From Bemisia tabaci (lineage: Eukaryota > Arthropoda > Insecta > Hemiptera > Aleyrodidae): DNA of 64,000 bases. The stretch is taken from assembly GCF_918797505.1 (NCBI RefSeq), contig NC_092795.1:7783434-7847433 (forward strand). The letters run 5' to 3'. Within the stretch, counting starts at the first letter, position 1, and every line of letters starts with the position of its first letter. The notes below the pieces were generated by a model. It made no database searches, was not told where the DNA came from, and worked only from the letters and a program-made list of their open reading frames with translations. Shown in pieces: positions 45,201 to 54,500 of this stretch. The position numbers and the translations under genes were made by a program.

Positions 45201-45748
45201 CGGCTCTATCCTCAATCTTCATCAAAGAGGAACTAAGGCATAAATCACAAGTCTTGGTTGATATTTAAGTCTTTCACTAAGATTTTTTTGGTAGCCAATT
45301 GGATTGCATTTTGCGATTTGGAACTATAAATCTGGCTCATCTGAAAAAACACTTATGTGCACGGGGAAACTAATGGCACATACGTTGTTTTTAAACCGAG
45401 CCAGGATTTATAGTTCCACATTGCAAAATGCAGTCCAATTGATCATGATTATATTGGTGATCCAATGGTTTCAATCAGGTAAAGAAGCGGTATTTGGCCC
45501 AGATCCAGTTGCAGATGTACATGACGGGACGGAAGAAAGGGCTCTTCTGCGTGAGCGCACCCGATTTCGAGACTTCTCGACGCGTGGAGATCATCCCCGT
45601 GGAATTCGACAAAGACTTCACCGAGGATCTCGTCGAACGGGCTACGAAGTTTTGGAAAGCCAACGTTTTCCCCCTTCTCACCGCCATCAAGGGAGGCAAC
45701 CAGGGTGGTGACGCTGAAGCCCTTAATATTCGTCCGCTGAGTTGCTAA
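40693..45748 (+). CDS. YqaJ-type PD-(D/E)XK nuclease with acidic duplicated N-terminal region
   Basis: Exons 40693-42239, 43199-43378 and 45479-45748 join in phase 0. The nuclease core shows WFKLKFGRITASNL, GHRLEEQ/VVELVENKM (conserved Glu), GASPDG (catalytic Asp), VLEIKSP (catalytic E-x-K) and YLAQIQLQMYMTGRKKG: the full YqaJ / lambda-exonuclease-like set, so it may be active. YqaJ proteins are recombination exonucleases of phages and viruses with eukaryotic relatives in invertebrate genomes. Ahead of the core lie about 330 residues rich in Asp, Glu, Trp and Cys with a 111-residue internal duplication; I do not recognise that region. The first exon opens with acceptor CCATTTTTTCAG and has no ATG until 40911, so either an upstream exon is missing, translation begins at 40911, or this exon is spliced to the GPCR. 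Introns hold a MITE, an 800-bp hAT element and another MITE. Confidence 0.8.
41028..41620 (+). repeat. Coding tandem duplication, 333 bp (111 codons)
   Basis: NWSGFGNYCGDLEE at 41028 recurs as SWLGFGNYCGDVEE at 41361. The following CQSFGDYHTSHEMD, SPDWQGFGDYDSSLETMHDD and LEWVCGCLGDYH each recur 333 bp later. The second unit is diverged toward its end. Frame is kept throughout. Confidence 0.9.
42291..42497. repeat. Palindromic MITE, family G (copy 2)
   Basis: CACTGAAAAAAGTTACGGGC at the left, TTCTGTTTTTTTCGGTG at the right, hairpin CAGAAGCCGAAAGTTCCGGG. Begins 51 bp after the YqaJ exon A donor. Confidence 0.85.
43199..43378 (+). CDS. YqaJ gene, exon B (catalytic motifs)
   Basis: Acceptor TTTTTTGGCAG, donor GTAACA. 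60 codons with GASPDGIND and HVLEIKSPF. Reading on past the donor meets a stop at 43468. Confidence 0.85.
43477..44276. mobile_element. hAT-like non-autonomous transposon (800 bp)
   Basis: Terminal inverted repeats CAGGGCCGGATTTA and TAAATCCGGCCCTG, flanked by perfect 8-bp duplications ACGTTAAG (43469-43476 and 44277-44284). This is diagnostic of the hAT superfamily. No transposase. Interior contains copies of a CGCCTACAAGACTG..ATACTTCACGCAT motif related to the family D hairpin. In the second intron of the YqaJ gene. Confidence 0.95.
45297..45440. repeat. Palindromic MITE, family H (copy 3)
   Basis: AATTGGATTGCATTTTGCGA and, inverted, TTGCAAAATGCAGTCCAATT; arms pair GGAACTATAAATCTGGCTC with its inverse. 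Ends 38 bp before the last YqaJ acceptor. Confidence 0.85.
45479..45748 (+). CDS. YqaJ gene, exon C (C-terminus)
   Basis: Acceptor TTTCAATCAG. Encodes VKKRYLAQIQLQMYMTGRKK, then an ERATKFWKANVFP helix and ends NIRPLSC-stop, as in the family. Confidence 0.85.
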   Translation, partial: VKKRYLAQIQLQMYMTGRKKGLFCVSAPDFETSRRVEIIPVEFDKDFTEDLVERATKFWKANVFPLLTAIKGGNQGGDAEALNIRPLSC

Positions 45749-45764
45749 ATATGCTTCAACCTCT

Positions 45765-46045
45765 CTGGAGAAAAAAACTTCGTGCGTTTGCCCCGAAGCT
45801 CAAGTCAAATGGATCTCTGAAGTTTTCGGATCGCACATTCGAAAACTTGAGGTTCAGCTGCTGAAGCTCGGGTCACATATCGGAAGTACTTCGGCACTTC
45901 GGTTGAAACGTCTATTAAGTCAACCGAAGTACTGAAGTACTTCAGATGTGCGGTCCGAACTTCGGCAGCTGGACATCAAGTTCTCAGATACACGATTCGA
46001 AAATTTCAGAGATCCATGTGACTAGAACTTCAAGTCCCACTTGGA
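45765..46045. repeat. Family E MITE (copy 3)
   Basis: AGAAAAAAACTTCGTGCGTT, then CCGAAGT-rich arms inverted around position 45910. Begins 17 bp after the YqaJ stop codon, so it would sit in the 3' UTR. Confidence 0.75.
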
Positions 46046-46141
46046 AGTTTTGTACTCGTGGTGGATTCAAATTTTCCATCAAGTCAATTGTTTACCAGGT
46101 GAAAAAACGTAACTGCATCTTAAGGTTGTAAAATTGACTCA

Positions 46142-46145
<4 letters not shown>

Positions 46146-46203
<58 letters not shown>
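46146..46203. repeat. (TA)n microsatellite
   Basis: About 29 uninterrupted TA units. Confidence 0.95.
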
Positions 46204-46204
<1 letters not shown>

Positions 46205-46207
<3 letters not shown>

Positions 46208-47380
46208 GGATGTGACCCTGTGGTTTCTACTCAAAATGTTGCTGATTTTTGCAAGTAGTTCGAAAAGAATCGGTGAAATTTTCGATTAGAAGTGCCCAAC
46301 GGTTTCTTGCCAAAAATATGTATAATTTGTGAGGGGAAATTATGGAACGTTGAAATATAGTTACGTTATTTTGACTAGAAAACAAAAAAAATGCTGTGTC
46401 GTCACGATTTTATGGATTCAGTTCGGCTGATTGCCGAGTTATTTCGCCGATTGCTTTATGAATCAATTGTAATATCAATAGTTTAGAGCAGAAGGGTCGT
46501 AACTATATTTTTCCGTTTTATATACGAGGAAACTGCCCAGTGGTCCTAAAAATCCCCTCGCGATTTACTATTTCTGAAATTCCGCATCTCTTGTCTGGCG
46601 TTAGATATCATTTCCAAATTTTTTCACCCGTATTGAACCTCTTCTGAACCAATGAGGAATAAAAATGACTCAATTTGTCCAAAAATGTAACTTACAAATA
46701 CAACCTTTTTGCTCCAAGTCACCGATATTTTCATGCTAGGTTTAAGTTTTATCTACCTATCCCAGAAATTGCGTGGATTTTTCCGAAATGTCTTCCCAGA
46801 ACTAGACTTTTTGCATGGACATGTTATAGGGATATTTGGAAACATATGAAAATACAAGCCTAATAAGCTCTTCAAACACTTATAAGTTTGCTAATTTGAA
46901 TACCCTAATAAAGAAATACGATAAAAATGTAACACTTTATTTCGTTCAGCTTTTTTACAAGTATTTACAAGATACTTACCTTATGACTTTAAATTAAAAC
47001 AGGAACACTGGGAAAAAAATGTTTGGCTTACTAGTCGTATAATAATTTTAAAAATTTCAACAAACGAGTCTGATTTTATAAGCGTCTTTTAGGTAACCTT
47101 TCAGGAACCTGAGGCGGTTCTTTCATTGAGGCACTCCAAGCTCCATAATCACAAGCTTTATAATATAGGGCGTAAAATAGCACCTGGTCAAGAAATCCGT
47201 ATTTAAAGTTTATTTTTGATTATGGATACATCATTCAATCCGGATTCATTGGTCGGAGTCGTTGCTCCGACTAATAAACCTGAAGCTATAGCTCTTAAAT
47301 ACAGAATTCATTATCTCTGATTCCAGAATGGGCGGTCTACCGTCTGTATGTGCAACCCAAGATCATGACTTCTCATTGCC
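46205..47380. other. Gene-free stretch
   Basis: Between the convergent YqaJ and PI-PLC genes. No exon, RNA gene or element terminus seen; AT-rich. Confidence 0.4.
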
Positions 47381-47386
47381 AAATCT

Positions 47387-47660
47387 GCGGGCCGATTATT
47401 GAAACTGATGGACAAAGCGATAGACAAAGAAGACATAGGGATTATGGAGCGATCCTATTGGTTGACATGGTTGGTTCTCATAGACTAAGAAAGAAAATGA
47501 TGGACTAACTGTCGGGTTTTTAGTAGGTTGCCGTTAGTTAGTCCATTACCTACCTCCCATGTCCATTGCCACCACCTGCTTCCACCAATAGGATCCCTCC
47601 AAATCCCTTTTGTCGTCTTTGTCTATAGCTTTAACTATAAGTTTCAATAATCGGCCCGCT
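47387..47660. repeat. Palindromic MITE, family I (copy 1)
   Basis: Ends GCGGGCCGATTATTGAAACT and, inverted, AGTTTCAATAATCGGCCCGC; arms share AGACAAAGAAGACATAGGGA-like sequence. Relatives at 60772-61053 and a half copy at 58232-58322. Confidence 0.85.
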
Positions 47661-48314
47661 GATTAGGATTATTTTCGATTAGGATTGCCCTCCATTGTGA
47701 CATTAGGGTGGCTCATCGTGACGTCCCTTGAAATGTGAGTGCAAAGTCTCAGCTATATACGGGATGATCCGAGATCAAATCCCCAGACCGCAGACCCCCC
47801 TGAATTTTCGCAACGGCAATGCACCGAGTCTCATGAAAGTGGGTATCCATCCTTGCCATTCGATTCGCTGATTTGGTTAGTGGCATTAGAAAATCGATAT
47901 CTTAGACTTGGAAAGGCCGATAACCCGGTTTTTTTCGTATGAAGATAGTATTTTGTGGACCCCTCGAAAATCTAGTTTTAACTGAGATTTCGATTTTTTC
48001 AATGTCACTAATGAATTCAGGTTATCAAATTATGGTAACGTATCAATTTCCATGAGATTTGGTGCATGGCCATGGCCAAAATGCAGTAGGAACGATTTAA
48101 GTCCCGGCATTTCGTGAGAAGGGGGGCTGTAGCCCTGGGAGCATCACCAATAAATAAAATTTCACAGGTAAAAGTGTTATGTTATTTTGATCCACAGGAC
48201 ACGCTCTTGTTTCGTGGCGGGTTAACCTAGAATCACCGTGCGCATTGTTTCTGACTGTAATTCCCTAAGAGAAGGAAACTGGACCACTCGTTTTTTCATC
48301 GGGGTTGACCTAGG

Positions 48315-48576
48315 TTAGGGGTACTGCTCGAAGTCGCAATTGGTGCGTTTGCTGCGTCGCTTGTTCCATTGGATGGCGGCTTCGACGACGCCCGTGCTCC
48401 GGAGGAAATCCACGGCGACGATGTTGCAGGTGCGACCCCAACTTCCGCGGAACCACATCGTCACGGCCCCGTTCACCGTGTGCGCCATCTTCCGCAGACC
48501 GTCCAACCGATTCAGGATCACGTCCATCGTTCGCGGTGTCATCTGCGCCATCGCCGCCCATTGGTACGCTGGACGA
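48315..48576 (-). CDS. PLCXD exon e (C-terminus)
   Basis: Acceptor TTCGTTGCGCAG. Encodes SRPAYQWAAMAQMTPRTMDV through NCDFEQYP-stop. GC-richer than its surroundings. Confidence 0.9.
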
Positions 48577-51500
48577 CTGCGCAACGAACAAAAGATTCAG
48601 ATTAATTGGACATATTTCTGTCAAACGGACGTAAGCGCCATAGGGCGAGGAAGGTAGAGGGGGGCTTGGATTGGCGGCGGAATTGGGCGTCCGGCTTATT
48701 CTGTCCTATACTCGCAATGATTTTCCATGGCGCTTAGGTCCGTTTGACGGAACGCGCTAACCGGCATTCTAAATTCCTCAAAAGGAACTCAAATTGGCCC
48801 TCAGTTCCGTTTGATAGAAATACGTCCAATTGGACTACATTCGGACGTACTCCTGCCAAACGGAACTATGTGCATTATGACGTGAGTCCTGTTATTTTTT
48901 TTGGGAGGGGGGGTCAATTTTTTAGGGGGAGTTTTTTTTAGGATTGGGCCAGGGTGGCTACCGCCACCTAGAATAAGGAACTAGGCAAGTGTTGGTGATT
49001 TTGCCGATGTGCGTTAAATTCAGTACACGACTGAAATTCTCATCGTAACTAGTCTTGCACTAAACAGCATTTTTCTCCAGGAGGGGCTATCATGCTCAAA
49101 TGCGCGAGCTGTTTTCTCTGAATGAGAATGGAGAATTTGCAGGTGCCTGAATTGGTAATGTAGCATCGCGTCCATGATATTGGACTCCATGATCACCTAT
49201 ATAATGTCCGGTTGCTCATCACGTCCAAGATCTTGGACTCCATGCTCACTTTAATGAGGGATAATTTTTTAGAAAAATCGAAGTGAGCATAGCGTCCAAA
49301 ATTGTGGGATGTAGGTATTCTCTGACAACACAAGAGCATATGGTCCAAAAATTTATTCAGACAATTTTTGTGAAATAAAGACGTAAAAAAGTGTTTTCGT
49401 AAAAAATTGTGCATTGGTTAGGTTAGGTAGGTTAGGTTAGGTTAGGTTAGGTTAGGTTAGATTAGGTTGGGTTCAAGTTAGATTAGATAAGAGAGGTATA
49501 CGATTTTCGATCATGATGAACTATAAAACTAAAAAAGGTCTACTTGCTATTGGACTCCATGCTCAAGCAAAGAAGTGAGAAGTTTAGCGATGAGCATGGA
49601 GTCCAAAATCTTGGACGAGATGAGCAGGCAAATATATCAAAAATGATCTAATCTGCTGAAATACATGTGTTTAAATCGGAATTGCCACTAGATGACGTCA
49701 CTAAGCGGTGCATTTCCTCACTTTTACATTTATTTTCAGACTATTCCCCATATTGGAAAGTAATTATAAAAAATACGGAAAAATCAGCTCTTCAAACACT
49801 CTTAGATGAATCAATAAAAAATGTGTGTGCAAATTCTCTATTTTAATTTTTACTGAATTTAACGCGCATTATCAAAATCACCGACACTTGTCTGAAAAAC
49901 GATGCACTATCCGCATTTTCTTCATAATAAGGAACTAATATTTTTGGCCCGTTCCGGAAAGCATCTATCTGCGTAGGTAGTATCAAAGTGGGGAAGGAAG
50001 AGCGGAAGGACATAGAAGGTGATCAAAGAGGAGAGGTGACGGAAATAAAAGGAGGGAGAAGAAATATAAGGAGAAGGAGGAAAAAAAGAGGCTGTAGAAT
50101 AGAATGAAGAAGAGGAAGGAAAAGGGAAAGGAGAATGTGAAGGAGTAAAAGAGGAGGGAGAGAAAATATATGTAGAGGAGGAAGGAGAGGGAGAAGGATT
50201 AGATTACTGTTTACTTTCACCACTGATCCTGGCATCGCCGTCTAATTTCGTTGGATACGACTATTTTAACATCTAGGAACGCGTGTTGCATACCTCCTCA
50301 GTTGAGGGCGAAACATACCGTTGACAATCAAGCGTATACTCATCAAAGACTCCCAAGCCAGAGAACATGGCTCCCATGAGTGTTTCCTCTCTTCTCTCCT
50401 TATTTAAGACTCAAATATCATAATCCTATTCGACTGCCTAGCCCCTAAGTCCAGAGCTCCGTTCCTCAATTGAAACATTTCCAATTTTTTTTTCGACATG
50501 CTAGGATTTCAAAATGATAAAAATCAGCATTATGGCTCGAATTGTTTTTGTTTTTTCCTTGCCGGTTTATGGTCACCTTCAAAAATTTAAAGTCATGATT
50601 TTGATGTGTTTGTGCCCTGAATATCAAAGTATACACAGAAATGTTCGAACTAACTTTAACTCAATAAGTTTAAGAAGCCCATAAAAACTAGAGTTTATCG
50701 ACGGCTGAAGAAAAATACGGATCTCTGGTACAGTGATTAAAATCTTTGACAATGTTTAATTTTTTGAAATATGAAACTAACCACAGTACCCACTAGTAAT
50801 TATCTGCGGTAATCTTTTCAATTGGTCGTAACGAATCAATTCCAAAGTAATAGTGCGAAACTTTCCTCTCTGCAGGAAAAAGTGAATATTCCATGGGGGA
50901 GAGGGGCAAGATTTGACATTTGACATTTCCTCTCTAATAGCATCTTTCGCAATTAACCTTCGTATTTTATGACACCACAGGAAGACGGAATTTTGTAATA
51001 AAGAATAACAGTTTCTACCTCATTTTAGAAACAACATATGTACTCTGAATTTTTCTACGCAGGTGGATGCTTCTTCTTCTCTCCCTCCTCTTCCTCTTTT
51101 TCTTCTTCTTCCTCTTCTTCCTCTTCTTTTTCTTCTTCTCCTTCTTCTCCACCTTCTTTGTCTGCGTTCTCCCTCCTAACTCCCCCTTCTATTTTTTTCC
51201 CTCTTCTTTCCCGTCTTTATGCCTCTTTTTCTTCCTCTTTCTTCCCCATTTTAACACTCCCCATGCGGATAGGTGTTTCCAGGCATGAACCAAAAATATC
51301 AGTTCCTTATCGAAAAACGGGGCGGGAGAAGAGTGCTAGGTCCACTTTATTCTGCGGGCAAAACAAGGCCAAAAAAAATTACAAAAATTTCAATCAGAGT
51401 CAAAAGTTTGAGTTCTCATTTCTGGCAATATTCTTGACCTTGTTTTTTAGCAGACTATTGTGGACCCAGCAGTCTTCTTTTATCCCCTTACATGCAGTTC

Positions 51501-54500
51501 GGGTCGAAGTTTTAGTCTTATTCTCCTTCATATTGACAAATGCAGTCCAGTAGCCCGGGTAACAATTGGCGATAAGAGCTGCGTTTCAAAATACCATAGG
51601 AATTCTTATAGCCGGCTAAAGAAGGCTACAGAAAATCATATAGCTGGCTGTAGAATGCCGAAAAAATCTTACGGCCGAGCTATACGAAGCGATAAAAAAT
51701 TATGCAGCCGGGCTATAGTTCCTATCGCCGGGCTTTACACTTCATAGCCTGGCTGTTGCTTTTTCGCCATCGATCATAAAAGGCTATAAGAAATTGTGTA
51801 GAAATTCGTGTGCTTTGTAAATCGTCAAGTTTGTACGGAACCATCTTCATATTTACAAAACACACATTATATTTTCCTTTATTACATATTTTTTTTTATC
51901 AATTAAAATGAGAATAATCCATACAGGATGGGCAAACATTTCAAAGTCATGAGTTAAATAACGCTGACTCCGCCAGATTAAATATTAGAGCCTAACACAA
52001 AACGAAGCAGCGGCGCACTGGCGCCTACAAACCTAACAGGGATACTTCACGCATTGCGCAACGCGTGAAGTATCCCTGTTAGGTTTGTAGGTGCCAATGC
52101 GCATTTCCCGCTGGCTGCCCGCCCGCCGCGCCGCAGCGTACCACGGCGCTTGAAGCAACTATTTCACACCAAAGGTATTGCACAGTATCATACGAAATTG
52201 AAGGCGCTCCAACATATTAGGAATGGCAGGCATCCTTCAAACGTACGGAGCTTTCCTCGCAAAATAAATCAAGATACAATGGCCCAAAAAGAGAGCGGTA
52301 GTCCAAAAATTCACCAGGTCCTAGCATCCGTAATTAGTAACGTTTAGCAAACGCTTTATCGCCTGGCTGTTGCTTAATCGCCATCGGCTATAAAAGGCTA
52401 TAAGAAATTGTGTTGCCGGCTATAGAAGCTATTGGAAATCTTACAGCCGGCTGTAAGTCTATGGTATTTTGGAACACAGATTCTACTGCCAATTTTTACC
52501 AGGGAGGCTTTACCTCTTGACGACGAGATCGAGGTAGTTCTTGAGGAAGTCAAAATTTGAGCTTTGACATTTCCTCTCTAATATCATCTTTGGAGTTTAA
52601 CCATCGTACTTTATAACACCATAGGAGGACGGCATTTTGCAATGAGGGATTACTGTTCCTAGCTCATTTTAAAAACAACATATGTGCTCTTAATTTTTCT
52701 CCGCAGAGCGATGCATTTTCCTTTGTTTGACCCTGTTTTGCAGTTCAGGTCGAATTTTCGTCTTATTCTCCTGCATATTGAAAAATGCAGTCCAGTAGGC
52801 TTTACCTCTTGACGACGAGATCGAGGTAGTTCTTGAGGAAGTCAAAATTTGAGCTTTGACATTTCCTCTCTAATATCATCTTTGGAGTTTAACCATCGTA
52901 CTTTATAACACCATAGGAGGACGGCATTTTGCAATAAGGGATTACTGTTCCTAGCTCATTTTAAAAACAACATATGTGCCCTTAATTTTTCTCCGCAGAG
53001 CGATGCATTTTCCTTTGTTTGACCCTGTTTTGCAGTTGGGATCGAATTTTTAGTCTTATTATCCTGCTAATTGCGAAATGTAGTTGAGTTGCCTTTACCT
53101 CTTGACGACGAGATCGAGGTAGTTCTTGAGGTTGTCGAGGTTCTGGACGTTGCCCCACTTCTGGTGGACGGGGAGCCAGAGGGAGTCGCCGTAGCGGTCG
53201 ACGACGTCCTCGTCGTTGTAGGAGATGATGAGCCGCCGCCCGGAGTTCCAGATGTCGCCCACGCTCGCCGCCCAACTCACCGAAGCCGGCACCAGGTAAT
53301 CCCGGAAGTGAGCCAGCAGGTACTTCACCAGGCTATCGTGCGGCAAGTTCTTCTTCGACTTGAACCCTGCAAATAAGTTCCACGCAATTAGTCGTACTAA
53401 AAATAAGCATTGAACCTTATATTTTCTTCAGTTAAGTATAACGACGGAGTAAGTCCGCAATCACATATCTCGTTTGCGGTGTCTGAGAATCTCCGCCTCT
53501 ATATTATTTTTTTAAAGGAGAACAATTTGACATCATTCCGTGAAGTTCATGCAGAATTTTATTCGCACAGAGAAGAAAAATCACGGCAGTTTTAAAGAAA
53601 TGCCGTTGAGTAATTTTCCATTTAAAAAATAAAGTATGATAGGAAGTCTGCGACGTCGCAAACCGAGTTATGTGATTGCCGACTGACACCGTCGATAAAC
53701 GAGAAATATATCTGCCGACCTCTTTTCCTCGGTTCGATCTTTATGTGATTATGTTCTAATGTTGCGGATTTTTAATCGATTTTCTTGAAAAATCTATTTT
53801 CCAAACGAAAAAATCACTTAAATCGCATCTATTTCATTGGGTACGATTAATTGTGTCAATCGTTCTTAGCAACAAACGATTATACAAACTTTTCGATCCC
53901 AACGAAGCAACAAAAAAGGCAGACATTTTTAGTATTTCTTACCTTCCACCTCTTGCAGCTCATATACCTTAACCGGCAGATTTAGGATGCTACAGAGTTT
54001 AGTTTGGGTAACGTTTTTCGCCCTATCTGTCGTGTGTCTCTGACATACACTCTTTTAATCGTATTTTTTTCTCCACCGGCATATAGCACAGAGACTAATC
54101 TCTCATTAAACTCACCGACTGGAAACTCGTGGAAATCCAATAGGATGATTTCTTGTGTGTTATCCAGGAACTGTTTGATATCATGAATGACCTCCCTCAA
54201 AGGATGAGTCCTACTGAGTCCGTGGTTGACCCACCAGGTGTCGCTGGAGGATCGGTTGTAATTACCAACTCGCAAATCGAAGTACCGGGCACCGTAAATC
54301 ATCTGTCCTAAGATTGTTTCGTCCTTTAAAAAAATACGAGAAAAGGAAATAAAATGTTCCTACCTTGTTAAAAAGAAAATATTTCACAGTTAAACATCGG
54401 CGGAAGAGTAGATGTGCATACAATGCGAATAAAGAGACCTTGATGCAACGATAAAGAGTTCCTCTAGGCGTGTTCTCAATTACTCTCATGTGTTTTGCAC

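Noticed and set aside
48310..48657. Several long ORFs on both strands over the last PI-PLC exon
   Set aside because: The exon is GC-rich, which keeps other frames open. Only the frame with the YQWAAMAQMTPRTMDV family signature continues from exon d in phase.
51038..51553. 171-codon Ser/Phe-rich ORF
   Set aside because: It translates a polypyrimidine tract within an inverted-end element; low complexity and no domain.
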